A stretch of 64,000 nucleotides of DNA, taken from the NCBI RefSeq assembly GCF_000165425.1, contig NW_001799255.1, positions 433,961 through 497,960 of the forward strand. The letters run 5' to 3'. Position numbers and translations under genes: made by a program. This document shows positions 24,201-37,350 of the stretch, piece by piece. How positions within the stretch are numbered: position 1 is the first letter of the stretch; every line of letters begins with the position of its first letter. The notes under the pieces are model-generated. The model made no database searches. It was not told where the DNA came from and was given only the letters and a program-made list of their open reading frames with translations. The stretch comes from Paramecium tetraurelia (Eukaryota > Ciliophora > Oligohymenophorea > Peniculida > Parameciidae).

Positions 24201-24562
24201 TTATAAAATGTAATATTCAAATTAAAAGATAATTAAAAAATGTTAAACAAAACATATTGCATGTATGCTATTTAATAAAAATGTTAAACTATGCTTTCAA
24301 CTTCTAATTACAAGCTCCAAAATAAACAACGTTCCCATTTTCATCTCTTTTGTTAATACTTCTCAATGTGAAGAGCTTCCTTTGATGCTTATTGATAGTA
24401 TTTGTAATTATAAACAGAATTTGTTATTTGTAAAACAATCAAGTGCTTGTGAATGAGTAGTTGAATTTCAGCAAATGTAAATTTATATTAGCAATTTTAT
24501 AAAAAATATCAAGAATTTTTAATTTTTAAAATATACTGATAATTGAATAGATGATGCTTGAC
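24201..24562. other. Intergenic, no supported gene
   Basis: About 360 AT-rich bases. A 63-codon plus-strand frame at 24265-24456 contains no TAA, TAG or TGA but has no recognisable family. I do not call it a gene. Confidence 0.4.
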
Positions 24563-26876
24563 TCATATGTTTTTTTATAAATGCCATTCATAGTAGGCTG
24601 CTTCAAGTTAATATGAGTTTTCTACCGACTTTACATTGTGATCTGTTTCTATGAAACTAGCTCCTATCTGTTGCTTTTTCAATTGATCTAGATATTTCTC
24701 ATACAAGATTTATGGATACTGATCCTGCGGTACTTTCAATTTAAACTCTTCGAAACTCTAAATCGGAGCGGCTTTTATATTGTATTTCTGTTAAAGTTCC
24801 TAAAGGATTTAATCTATATCATTTCTATAATATATACTTTTTCTCATATTTAATTATTCTGTATATGATACATTTGATTGGTCAAACACTTCCTATATTT
24901 ATTCTTATTCTATTATTGGATTTTCCTTTTATACATTCTACTCTGAAACCAGTTTGATGTTTTCTAAGAAATTAAGATCGACTTCATCAGCCTTTTACAA
25001 ATACTTTTAAAGTCTCTCTTCTCTTGGATTAAGAATTTTTAATTCTTATTTAGGTTCAACTTCTTCTTCCTCCTAAACTAGTTCCATAGTGATTTCTGTG
25101 TCAAATAATGGACTAGAAAAGCGTTACTAAGGTTTCACAGATCTTAAATTATTATTATTGTTAGCAAATTAAGCAAAAATTTTATCGTATTCATTAAGAA
25201 TTGGTTGCTTACTATGTTTTTTCTCAGTAGGTGGAGGAGTTATTTTTTATACTTCTTCAATTAGTGTATTAGGAATATCCTATTGTTCTAATTTATTATT
25301 AATATTTAATTATTAAGGAATATCCTTTTGATCAATATCGATTTTAGAAGTGTGTAAAGTGTTCTCAACTTATTGCAATAAACTTTCTGTTTTTAATTTC
25401 AATTAATCTTTTATTGATTGTTTGTTATTTATTTGAGGTTCGAATTTATCGGTTGTTGATTATTCAACTTCAATATTCTTTTTGGCTTCTTCAAACATTT
25501 ACTAAATTTTAGGTGAAAACTTAGGTGCTCTATCAATATATTTTAATTCAATAAGTTTTTCAGCTTTGCTTTCTTCTTGCATATCAATATTATTTCTTGA
25601 TAAAAATGAAACATTAATGGATTCTTTTGGATTAAATTCTATGATGTTAATCTTTTTGGTTCTGTCTTCTGAAATCTTTTCTAATTTCTATAATTCTTCC
25701 TCAATATTAATAGGTTTTGAAATTTTGATTGGAGTCATTTCAATTTCCTCATCTTCACTTTCGCTTTCACTTTCACTATCAATAGGTTCTTATTGAGGAA
25801 TTTCATTAAGATTAGAATCAAAACTATTAATTCCATTAGGATGATTTATTTATTCTTCTAAATTTAAAATTGATTGATTTATCATCTTCTTTAAGCTCTC
25901 TTCATGAGAAGTGTGGGGTTGTTCAATCTTATCGATTTTAATAGTTTATTCTATTAGATTCTCAACTTTATCTTAAATAACTGTAGGATTTTCTTTTTTA
26001 AAAGGTATGAATTTTGATAAGGTTGGTTTTTCTTGTTAATTATGAAATTCAGTACTAATTTTTAATTGTTTAGTTTAATCATTCCCTAACTTATAATAAT
26101 TATTACTAAAGTATAACAAGCATTCATCTTCACAAATGAAAGTTGATTAAGCTATGATGGATAGTGCTGTTGATTGTTTCATAAGGTTGTAGCCTTAGAA
26201 TGTTGGCAAGTCATCGATCCTAGACTATAGAATATCAACTGCACCAGCCACAACGCAGACTCCTAATATTTCAGTATCTATGGATTGGAACTTAAGCATG
26301 ATTCCCTCATTTCTGATGTCTAAATTATAGATTAATTGCAGATACCCTGTTAAAATGAGAAGGTATTGCTTTATTATCTGACTCCAGTTAAGAATACCCA
26401 TGATTTAGGTACCTTGACAAACTATCTAGAGATTTTAGATGAGAATACTTTAGATAAGGAATGAACACGATTTCTTTGACTTTAAAATTGAGGCAATTCA
26501 CTTAGACTCTATCATCAAGGATAGCCATGTATCGATATTCTAAGGATTGTTCTGTTCCACTCAAAACTCCAACTGTAAATCCTAGACTTAGTATGGAATA
26601 GAATACCATCAGCGGTCACATTGTAAATCTTGCTGAAATACACCTAAGAATTATGATTCATTAGACTATTAATTGTTAAAGCAACCTAAGGGACACGGAT
26701 AAATGGCTGATCAAATTAAATTTCCTTTATTTTTCATTTGCAATTTGTCATACTTAATATTAAAGTTTTCCAGGCTAGAGATCTTCAAATTGAATTAACC
26801 CAATCTCTAATTATAATGGTATGTTTTTGCAAGTAGCCAAATAAAACAGAAGAAGGCCTATTAGTTATACCTTCAT
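24563..26876 (-). CDS. Secreted H-type-lectin protein with long acidic coiled-coil tail
   Basis: A 736-aa protein with introns 26725-26753, 26582-26606, 26426-26448 and 26320-26345. Signal peptide MKVQLIGLLLFYLATC. Residues ~30-110 resemble an H-type lectin domain (as in discoidin/snail agglutinin): FDQPFIRVPQVALTIN, VYFSKIYNVTADGFTVGV, ending in an aromatic strand. A second Cys-containing beta region follows (ILGVCVVAGAVDI and TFICEDECLLYFSN). From ~residue 245 to the end the protein is charged and low-complexity, with SESESESEDEEIE acidic runs, Lys/Glu/Gln coiled coil and a final helical part. No TM segment was seen beyond the signal peptide. Perhaps a secreted or trichocyst/mucocyst-type matrix protein; that role is speculation. 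Confidence 0.72.
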
Positions 26877-27097
26877 AAAATTAATATTATATTAAAAAAC
26901 GAATCAAACTAAATTGAAATCAATCAATAATTTTATTTTATACAAGAATTTGATTAGCTCCATAATAATTTGATAGATTACTAAGGGTTTCTATAGAATT
27001 GATAATAATGGATGATATTCAAATTCTGAGTGTACATTAAATAAGTGTTGTTGATTTAAATATTAAATATAAATTATTAATTAGTAATATATCTATT

Positions 27098-29701
27098 ATG
27101 CTTACAAAACAATAGGCTTTTAAAAGATCAGAATCACTCTCAGAAGTTGATTACAGAATATATGTAGAGTTGCTAAGAGGTAAAGTTTATAGAGGAGTCA
27201 TATTCATATCGGTTCATATTCACAAAAGTGATGGATTATTCTTTGATTGGTAAGGCGGTAAACTTGATGGAGTAACAGTGAACGGTAATGCAGTTGAATG
27301 GAAATTGGAAGAAGGATTCATTACATTGGTTGGCTAAGAAAATCTTTAAGGCCAGACTGAAATAAGAAGTAAAATTTAAGTTATGTTATTCTAGTAAATT
27401 TTGAGAACGAATATTCTACCACAGGTTATGGATTGCATTCATTTATTGATTCAGACGAATAATAATATCTATATTCATAATGCGAACCCCATCACTTTTC
27501 CAAGATGTTTCCATGCTTTGATCAACCAGATTTAAAAGGTTTTAAATAAATTAAATTTAAAAGGCACTCTTAAGTTGATTGCTCAGGCTCCAAAAGAATG
27601 GAAGATAATCAGCAATGAAAAGAAAGTAGAAGGAAATCTGTAAAATATAGAATTGGTATTGGTCTAAGAATTAGGTTACATTTAACATAAGGATGATTAT
27701 TAAATATAAGAGTTTGTGAAAACTAAAAAATTATCCACTTATCTCTATGCTGTTGTTGCAGGACCCTATGAGGAGATAAAATGTGAAGAATTGCATAATG
27801 GAATTGAAATGAGCTTGTTCTGTAGAGTTTCTTTGAAATAATTTTTGTAAGGAGACAGCAATGACATTTTTAAACTAACAAAGGATGGTATGAAATATTA
27901 TGAATAACTATTCTAATTTCCATATCCATTTAGCAAATACGATCAAATATTTTGTCCAGAATATGCTACAGGTGCTATGGAAAATGCTGGAGCTGTTACT
28001 ATAAATGATAATCAAATATTCAAAGAGGAAGTGCCCATAGATTAAATTGCATAAAGAGGAAATGTTCTGTTGCATGAACTGTCACATATGTGGTTTGGAG
28101 ATTTGGTAACAATGAAATGGTGGGATGATTTATGGTTGAATGAGAGTTTTGCCGAATTCATTTCACATTTATGCTAAACAAAGGTTCACAACATTCCTAT
28201 TGATCATTGGGTGGAATTCTTAAAGAGTAAAATCTGGGGTTATATAACAGATCAGAGAAACACTACTCATCCCATCTTCTGCGATGTTCAGAATACTGAT
28301 CAAGCAGACAATATTTTTGATGGGATTACCTATGCTAAAGGTGCAGCCTTATTAAAACAGTTATTCACTATGATGGGAGAACAAAAATTCAGTCAAGCTA
28401 TGGGATAATATTTTAACAAGTATCAATATTCAAACACAACTCTTGCTGATTTCTTTGGAGTCTTGAAATAGCAATTTGAAGGAGACTATTTGCTATAGTG
28501 GTAATAAGATTGGATTATGAAGGCTGGTTTAAATTTGGTTGAACTTACCTCAGTCAATGAAAAAAGCTATACATTCAAATAAACAGCAACTCTTAAAGAC
28601 TTGCATCCAACCTTAAGAAATCAAATGTTCAAAGTTGGATTATATGATCATGATGGCAAAGAATTAGAAGTCAAACTCATTTAATTAAATCCAACTGAAG
28701 AAACTGTTTTAGAATTCGAACATTAGAATGCTTATGTACTCTTAAATTTTGATGATGGTTCATTCGTAAAAACTTCATATTCATAATAATAAGCAGACTT
28801 TTTCCTAAAGAATCTCTCTAATCTCTCAACTATCAATAGAGTTTTGGTCTTGAGATCTATTTGGGATTAAGTTAGAGATGGACTTACTGGTTTTACAACA
28901 TTCATCAATGGAGTTTTGAAATCATTACTGAATGAAACTGATGATGCAGTTCTTTAAATGGTTTTAGAATGGTGCACTGGAGGTGTCTCTTTCTATTGTC
29001 CAATCAAGCATAGATAAACCTTTGAGAATGAATTGGCTCATGTGATTATTGAATTATTGAGAAAGTGTCCAAAGGAAAATAAAAACAAAAGATTAATATT
29101 ATTAGATTATTTGGCATTATGGGGTACATCTCAATAAAATTTGGAATTCTTGTTACAACACATCAATTCAGATGATGCAGAATTCGGTTTCATAGGGTTG
29201 TCAAATGGATGGCGAATAATTAGAAACATATTTGCTAATCTTAACATTCCCAAAGAACAAAAATGGTAGCTATTTGAAAAATGGGCTTAAAGAGATGGAA
29301 CAGACGAAGTCAGACTTTAAAAAAGATTTTTAGAAAACCTGTTTAACTTCGATAAACTTTGGGATTATTTCATTAATTATAACAAAGAAGAGAGTATTCC
29401 AATGGTTAGGGAAGCAATGGCTGCATTTAATCACAAAATATATTTAGAATAATTACAAACATATGAGTAGAAGTATTTTGAAGCCTTACCAACGATATTT
29501 TCAACTAAGAGTTCAGAATATGCAAAGGAGTTCTATCATTCCCTATATCCAATTAATGACAATATTAACTCATATATCGAACTATGTGAGAAAACCTTGT
29601 TAAAGTCATAACACGATATCTTAACTAAATTTTTAAAGGATTCAATAGATGCAGATTAAAGAAGATTAAAAACTTATAAGTTCTTTTTGGATCCAAAATG
29701 A
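27098..29701 (+). CDS. M1 family zinc aminopeptidase (aminopeptidase N type)
   Basis: An 850-aa protein with introns at 27369-27394 and 27539-27563. It removes N-terminal residues from peptides. Visible: N-terminal beta domain ([20 protein letters not shown], then [11 protein letters not shown], the M1 landmark), the exopeptidase motif [10 protein letters not shown], and the gluzincin zinc site [10 protein letters not shown] followed by NESFAEF, giving HExxH plus a distal Glu. The C-terminal ~400 residues are the helical ERAP1-like domain. No signal peptide or TM segment, so probably cytosolic. The GAMENAG variant is the form common in bacterial PepN/actinobacterial-type enzymes; GAMENWG is the usual animal form. 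All catalytic residues are present. Confidence 0.93.
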
Positions 29702-29869
29702 ATAGTATAATAAATAATTGATTAAAATTATTCTTATTTTATTGATTTTCTTCTAAAATCAACATTATGATTCCCTTAAAGTATGAGTAAATAGATTAAA
29801 ATTTTATATAGAATAAATTTTAGATAGACATAACTCTAATATATTAAAAATTAATAAAAATAGAACTAT

Positions 29870-30922
29870 TCATTATGATATTTTTTAAAAAAGAGATTCA
29901 AATTCAGTAGAAAAAGTAGCCTCGATTTCTAACTTTCCATTTTTTTAGATAATTGTCCCATTTGAGTTTTAATAAAATGATTCATTAATATCAACAGGAA
30001 AATTCTAAAATACAATCCTTTTTGCCTAAAGCATTATTCCTTAATCTTCACCAAATATTGAGGTCTGTAAATCACGATTAGTTTTAGTAAACTAGAATCC
30101 ATATTTTTGATCAAATAGTATTGGTGTGTTTAGGACTTAGCTTAAATGCGCTCTAATTTAATGTTTACGACCTTCAAAAATTTGTAAATCAAGGATTGAA
30201 TACATTTCATCTTGATATTAATATTCTTCGATAACTTCATAAGAAGTTCTTGCAGGTAGATATTTACCTTCTAATAGTTGTTCTTCATTATAACAAGTTT
30301 ATTTTTGATTATTAGTATTAAATAATAATGGACGGTCAATTAAACCTTTTTGTACTTTTATTTGACCTTAAACCACGGCAATATATTTTTTTGTGATAAA
30401 GGCTTTTTCTTAAATGATCGTACTTATTTCTGTTGCGATATCTTTATTTTTAGCAATGATCAAAAGGCCAGATGTTAATTGATCTAATCTATGAATAATG
30501 TAGAAGTTTTTAAAATATAAATTTAAAATCTCTGGTATGTTGTAATTTGGATTGGCTCCTCCTTGTGATGCATATCCATGTTTTTTATTGAGAATGATAA
30601 TTTAATCATTCTCATACAGAATCATTTTTTTTAATTCTTCATAGGCTTAAGTGTTAGGAACAGGTCTTAATTAGGTGTCTGCTTATTTCTTTAATTTATC
30701 CCAGTATGTAACCACATCTCCTTCTTTTAATAAGAATTGGTGATCTTTAATCTTTTTGTTATTAACATTAATTTCGCCATTTCTAATCAATTTCTAAACT
30801 TCATTCCAACTGCGATTGAGGTCAGCAATAAGGAATTTATCTATTCTCGTGCCTGAATGAGAGTTGAAAACGGGTACACTTAATTTAGTAAAATGCGATT
30901 TAATGAATGTGGTTAAGAACAT
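29870..30922 (-). CDS. RluA-family pseudouridine synthase with S4 domain
   Basis: A 350-aa intronless gene. The N-terminus holds an S4 RNA-binding domain (RIDKFLIADLNRSWNEVQKL, IRNGEINVNNKK, LKEGDVV). The catalytic domain follows: motif I/II HRLDQLTSGLLIIAKN with the catalytic Asp, KKYIAVVQG, and QIFEGRKHQIRAHLS as motif III. These enzymes isomerise uridine to pseudouridine in rRNA, tRNA or mRNA; eukaryotic members resemble RPUSD2/Pus8-9. A weak mitochondrial-type leader is possible (MFLTTFIKSHFTKL). The gene starts back-to-back with the kelch-EGF gene, with only 14 bp between the ATGs, so they probably share a bidirectional promoter. Confidence 0.9.
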
Positions 30923-30936
30923 GAATATAATATTTT

Positions 30937-33264
30937 ATGTTATTATAAATTTTATTATTGTGCTTAATTAATTGTTAATATGAACCCGTTTTGATAGCTA
31001 GGTTTGGGAGAAGTAAAAATAAATTAGAAAAAAATCCTGCTCCTTAGTTTGAATGTGTGGATGAAATAAATGAAGATGAAGAAAAACCCAAAGAGTATTC
31101 AATTAAAGTCGGAACACTCTATTAATTAACAGATGGAACTTGGTATTTAAAATCCACTGATCCTGCCAGTGGATAAACGTACCTCATGAATTTAAACGAT
31201 ATTACTCGAGTCAAGTATGTACCCAAGGAAGAAGAGGATGATAATAAGAAGAAGAAGACTGAAGATAGACCTGAATAAGTATTGAAAGAATTTGAATGGA
31301 CTCCTTTGATTGCTTACGAGAGTTTTCCAAGAAACAGAGGAGGCCATTCGATGCATGCTATAGGAGATATAATAGTTGTATTTGGCGGATGTTTTTTGGA
31401 CATAAAATGCTTTGATGATCTTTTTCTATTCGATGCAAGAACTCGTGTTTGGACTTCTCCTAGAGTTTTTGGTATTCCCCCAGTGGGTAGAACTGGATTT
31501 GGAGCATTGGTGAATGGAGCAAAGCTCTTTATATTTGGAGGATCTACATTATAGGGATTGACGAATGATCTGTTCGTATTTGATCTAGAGAGTAAAAGTT
31601 GGAATCAATTGTTTTGGCCAGGCATAGTTCCAACACCAAGAGCAGGACACAAGATGGTTTTGACAGCCATAGGAGGTATAGTATTTGGAGGGTTTATGGG
31701 TGAGAGGTACTCTAATGATGTGTATGTTCTTGACATTTTAAATGAGCAGTGGTTAAAGCCAGTTGTAAGTGGTGACATTCCTATAGGGAGGGAGAGTTTC
31801 TCAATGGTTTCTCATCATGGTGTTGTATATGTATTTGGAGGGTATGCCACTGGAACAGTTCTCGATGATGTATACACTATTAATGAGGATTTGACTTGGG
31901 AAAAAAAGGAACCGGCAGGTAAGGTGCCATCTCCAAGATAGGGAGCAGCATTGGCTGAATACGATCACAGAATATTTGTAGCAGGAGGGTGTAATCCAAA
32001 GACGTTTGAGTGCTATAATGATTTATATGCATTTGATACTACTACTAATCACTTTAGTACTGTGAATGCTTTTAAGAAAAAGAATTTGAAGTCTGTAGAA
32101 TTTGCAGGGATGGCATTTGCAGGTCAATTGTTAATTCATTTCGGTGGGTGTAAATTAGATAAAACTTGTAGTGATTCATTGACGGCAGTGTTACTTAATT
32201 CCAATGAATACTGTCCTCCCTGTAGAAATGGGGGAGTCTGCAGAGTTGGTCATTGCAGTTGTCAATAGGGTTGGTAAGGTATAGATTGTACAATGAAAGT
32301 GTTATGCAGGTAGAATTGTTTAGGATAGGGTACTTGCTTAAGTAATGGGTATTGCAGATGTTATCCAGGGTTCACAGGAACAGTCTGTCAATTGCAAATA
32401 CCTTGTCCCAGTAATTGTACTGATGCTGAACATGGAGAATGTTAGTTGGATGGGAAATGTAAGTGCAAAGAAGGGTTTAGTGGTTCAACATGTGGGGAAG
32501 ATCCTAAAGAGGAAGATAAGAAAGAAGAGGAAATATGTAAGAATAAATGTAATCGTCATGGGAAATGTAATTATTATACAGGGTTATGTGAATGTGAGTA
32601 TGGATTTAGTGGTCCTGATTGCTCGGTTGTGTCTTCTTCTGATGATTATAAATCCATTTGGTAATTGCTTAAGGATGATGATAACGAACCTGAAACTGGG
32701 ACAACTAATGTAAATATGCAGGATTTCATAGCAACTGGTCATAAATTTAAAAAACAATAGACTTATTAAATGTCATCTGAAGATGAGGGGGAAGAAGATG
32801 TTTATGACGAGAATTAAGATTAGGAGAATGTGTTTAAGAGAACAAGACGATCTTAGACCAAAAGTCTTCAGAGTAATGATCAAAATATGACTAATTATTA
32901 ACTAACTATGGTACCACCAAAGGCTTAAAAGGAGGAGGACCCTTATTAATTGATGTTGTTGAGTGAATGCCATAAAAGATGTTCGGAACATGGAGTTTGC
33001 ATTGAACACGTGTGCTATTGTTGGTTTGGATATTCTGGAGATCATTGTTAGGCATCTAAAATAGGGGATTTCTATTTGGGATGGAGAAAGAAGAAGGTTA
33101 TGATTGCTTGTTTGATAAGTTTGCTGGTTGGTATGCTAATGGGATATGGTGTTGTGATGTTGATGAGAAAGAGAGGAAATGATGACGAATTCAGAAATAT
33201 GTCAGAAGTTCCTAGTTAGAAAATAGATGATAATGAAGGAGAAGTCGATGAAATAATTGTTTGA
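30937..33264 (+). CDS. Kelch-EGF type I membrane protein
   Basis: 775 aa, no introns. Signal peptide MLLQILLLCLINCQ. After a charged linker there are about six kelch repeats (e.g. GGHSMHAIGDIIVVFGGC, GRTGFGALVNGAKLFIFGG, PRAGHKMVLTAIGGIVFGG, VYVFGGYATGT), forming a beta-propeller. Then EGF-like modules follow: CRNGGVCRVGHCSCQ, CRQNCLGQGTC and CNRHGKCNYYTGLC..C. An acidic, Ser-rich segment precedes another EGF (CSEHGVCIEHVCYC). A single TM segment (MIACLISLLVGMLMGYGVVML) and a short acidic cytosolic tail finish it. The combination resembles attractin/MEGF8-like proteins and suggests a surface adhesion or recognition role. Divergently transcribed from the pseudouridine synthase gene. Confidence 0.88.
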
Positions 33265-33290
33265 TTTATATTAATTATATTTATATTAGT

Positions 33291-36200
33291 ATGGACGATA
33301 GTTTTAATCAAACTTAGCCAAAAAAGAAGACATTCTACATTAGAAGGAGGGCAGACGACTCATAAAAATAATCTAAGCTCTTTCCGTCAGTCCAAGGACC
33401 AATAGTAATTATTCTTATTAAATTAGTCTTAATATCCTAGTATACCCATTTCTAAGATTATGCTAAAGAAGCCTACTTCAGGTGTGCCATCCTAGATTAG
33501 TAGAGGTTAAGATAAATAGGATCCACGAGTCAGTACACCCAAGGGACCAGTCAGCAGAATTTCTGAATTAGATGAGGAGGAGAAGAAGAATGAAGTAGAG
33601 GGTCCTTAGGTATAAATTCGGATTATATATGTTAAGTTGAAAATGAAGAAAGAGCATATATCATTTTTGGTTAAAACTGAAAACAGTCGGTTATAGATAA
33701 TGTAGTTGTTTCAAATAATGGAAGTGCGGCTATTTATTATGAGTGGAAGCGAATTGAGAGGTGGTAAGGAAGGTAGCCTAATTCAATCTAAGATATAAAT
33801 GAAGAGAGGTTCTTTTGTCATCATGATTAAAATGTTATCAAACCAGGAGAAAGAATTAAATTTGTGTTTAGTTTTCTGTCCAAACAAGCAGGTGTTTTTA
33901 ATGAGGAATGGGAATTGAAATGTGAGCCTCCATGTTTGACTTAATTACCTAATTTGAAATTGACAGGCATTGCATTTATAGATGATGAATTAACAAATGG
34001 AAGAAAAGAATTTCAGAAATAAGTGAAAAACAAATTTGCATTGAAAATAGCCACTGAAATAGTTGATGATATATTTGAAGAAGTCAAAACACCACCTCCA
34101 CCTAAACCAGATCTAAGTGATCCTGAATAATTTAAAATAGAATTTGAAGAACTCAATTTGGGTGAATAATTATGGTTTACTCATGAAATTATGAACTTCT
34201 TTAATTTCTCCTCAGATGAAATATGTTAAGTATTGAAATAAGATATACCTTGGAATGGAGATGTTAAATTGCTAAGATAATCATGTCATACTATAGATGA
34301 AGAAGAGGTTAAAGATTTGGTATTACGTAAATTGGAATTGTGGGTTAAGTTGGCAAAGAAAGTACCAATCTCTAGAAATCCTATTTACAGTGTAGTCAAG
34401 GATTTATTAGGGGATGTGGCTAATTAAGTTCCTCAATTATCCGAGGATATGCGTAAGGAATTGCAAATGTGGGAATATACTTTTCATGAACCTGAGGATT
34501 TGACACCAGAAAAGGCTAAAGCTAAATTGGATGAATTCAATAAAAATGAAAGCAAATTGGTTGAAGAATGCCCAAAAAAGAAGAAATGGAATGATGATAT
34601 GGAAAAGGAATTGATTGAGGAGTATAAAACTAAATTGGGAGCTAAAGTGGCTGATGCATTGGCATAAGCAGCTATCAAATTAGAAAATGATGGACAATTA
34701 TTATAAGTAGGAGCAATGATGAAACCAGAATTAAAATGGAATGTGTTTAGAAGGAGAAGATATTAATCTACTTACTTTTATGATCTTCTTAGAAAGAAAA
34801 CAATTTAAGATTCAGATATTGAAGGAAAAAAAATTGGATTAAAGATCCATCTAAAATTAGCTAATAGACCAGATGTTTATGAACTCAAAGAAAAGTTTGA
34901 ATAAACATTACTCAAAGAATAAGAAGAGGAGAATAAGAGGTTGGAAGAAGAAAGGTTGGAAAAGGAAAGATTGGCTTAAGAAGCAGCAAAGAAAAAAGGC
35001 AAAGGTAAACCAGTCAAATAAAAAGAAGTTGAAGTTGTATAAGGTACTATTTAATTATGAATGATAGTCTAATAAAAGAACTATGATCTAAGTCATCTAG
35101 ATTAAGCAACACTTTAAGAATGTGTTGACACTATCAAACTATTGATGGAAAGATAAGCCAAGATTGTTGTATTACTTGTAAGTTATGACAATCCCAAGTG
35201 GAAAGTATAAGTTTACATCCTCAACTAAATTCTTTTACGAATGGTTAAAGACTCACGTTGAGTGTCCTGTCTATTTTAATGATGCTATTATTGAAAATTT
35301 GGATGAACAATTAGAAACTCAAACCTATTAAGAAAATAGCGTTTTAGTATTAGAGAATCTATTCTTCTATCCAGATGAGGTTGGCTACCCTGAAGAAGAA
35401 CCTGATATTGAATCCAAAACTCCTTACAGAACTCTATTACCTTATGGAAATATTTATATCATTGGAGATAGAGTGAATTTCTTCTCAAGATTCTATCCTT
35501 CAATCATTCATATGAATGCAGATTAAACTATTCTATCCTCAGCCATTGCCAAAGATATTCATATATTATGTCACAATCTCATGGGATGTTAAGATCGAAA
35601 TGGAACTCTAATTCTGGGAGGAGATCTGACTGGTGATAAGTTATTAACAATTGATTAGTTGTCCGGACATCTATCATCTATAGTCTTGTTAGGTAAATTG
35701 GGATTAGCATTCTATTTAACAATGTATGAGATACCAAGTGATCTTGTGTCAGAAGCTGTGAGAGATGTTATCAAAAATCTACTTAATGTTTTGAGAGATG
35801 AATCAACTGAAAAGCCTCCTCAAAGATTGACTCGAATTTAGTCATCTCCAAGAACAACCAAAACCAAAGGCAAGGTTGATTTGTCCATAAGATTATCTAA
35901 TTACAACATTTCCTGAAGGGTATGATCCTGCCAATTAAGAGCATGTATAGATTGTTACTACAAGCATTGCACCTTTTGTTCCTGAAGGCAATATACAACT
36001 TGAAGAGGGAAAAATACTTTTAGATTATGGACCTAAGACTATTGAAATTGTTAAATAAGAAATCTAAAATGCCCAAAGATTGTTTTGGATAGATGATGCT
36101 AACCTTGGATTATACAACATCTAAAAGTAAATAACTGTTCCTGATTTCGAAGCTATTGCTCTACTCAAGAAATTAAGAGAAGAAGAGGCTGAAAGAGAAA

Positions 36201-36858
36201 GAGAGAGATTAGAAAAGTTAAAAGAAAAGAAAGGGGGAAAAGGAAATAAGAAAGGTCTCAAAGAAGAACCCCCCAAAGAGCCTATTAATAGTATTATATT
36301 ATTTTCATTCTTTTTTAGTTAAAACTACTAAGGAAATTAATGTTCCAGTCTTCAATCTCACAAATACAGACCTAGGATTCTTCATTTATGAGATGAATCA
36401 AGAAAAGAAAGATCGACATTAACATGCACAAAAATAAGGCCATTAAGTTCCTTATGATTTCAATTAAGACTGTGTAGTCACTATCATTGGTGAAAATTTG
36501 GAAAAAGTACTCAATCAAGAAGATTTTCAAAATATAGGAAATGAGGAAGAGATTGAACAAGCACCAGAACCCAGTTAAAAAGGATCTTAATTTCCTCAGA
36601 GTGAAGCAGGAGAAGATTAGAAAGAATAGGAAGAAGAATAAATTGAAGATGGAAAAGGTCAAAATAAATTAAGTAATTTACAATCTAAAATCTTAGGTCA
36701 AATAATTATTAGCTGATTTCTATATATAGGATCAGGACTTTACTCTTTCATTTCTTGCTGGAAATCAAATTCATATCCAAACACTCGATGAGTACCCACC
36801 AAAACCAGAATCTGAAATTAATGAGGAGTAGTATTTTGAAGAAGATAGTACTCCTTGA
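33291..36858 (+). CDS. MYCBPAP-like protein fused to a degenerate phosphoglycerate kinase domain
   Basis: About 1,150 aa. Firm introns: 33405-33426, 35044-35067, 35178-35205 and 36291-36318. Others at 33609-33635 and 33694-33710 are uncertain. Residues ~130-600 follow MYCBP-associated protein: VVSNNGSAAIYYEWKRIER, PGERIKFVFSFLSKQAGVF and ELKCEPPCLTQLPNLKL. They end in a Glu/Lys coiled coil and basic run. The part encoded by about 35068-36250 folds onto phosphoglycerate kinase: SHLDQATLQECVDTIKLLM, VLVLENLFFYPDEVG, GGDLTGDKLLTIDQL, ILLDYGPKTIEIVKQEI, LFWIDDANLGLYN. Key PGK elements (the GGAK and WNGP nucleotide-binding loops) are replaced, so catalysis is unlikely. Two single-nucleotide frame breaks remain (35850-35851 and 36657-36658). 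Probably axonemal, as for MYCBPAP elsewhere. Confidence 0.72.
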
Positions 36859-37350
36859 TATATATATAATACATATAATATATATATTATATCAACAAAG
36901 TTACTACCATAATATTAATAAAATATGTGAATTGTTACAATTATTTTCAATATAGAAATAATACCAAAAGCAGACTACACTTATAATATATATAATTCCA
37001 ATTATATTAACTTCAATTAAACATTATAGTAGTCTTATTAGATGACCTTAAAAGTTGGTTATAATAGAAAGTAGTTGTAATACTCTAAGAATGATAAAAT
37101 AGATAAGATTTTAATATTGTGAGTATTTATTATTAATTGTTTCGACAAAGTAATAAATCATTTTAAAACAAAATATAGACATATTCTGAAAATAGCCAAT
37201 ATGATATATTGATAAATTCCAATGTTAAGTGTAGTGAAGTTATTATAAATTAATAAGCTAAGATCGTTTCTCTAATCATCATCTAATACTATTCAATTCT
37301 AAATATATCTAGGAGATTTATGATTATAATCCAAAATTTAGTAATCAATA
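36859..37350. other. Intergenic, possible 5' exons of next gene
   Basis: About 490 bp. A plus-strand frame from the ATG at 37042 (MTLKVGYNRKQLQYSKNDK) can be extended with a putative intron at ~37119-37150 and reads acceptably to ~37240. It cannot be joined cleanly to the next gene. It may be extra 5' exons or a small separate gene. Confidence 0.3.
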
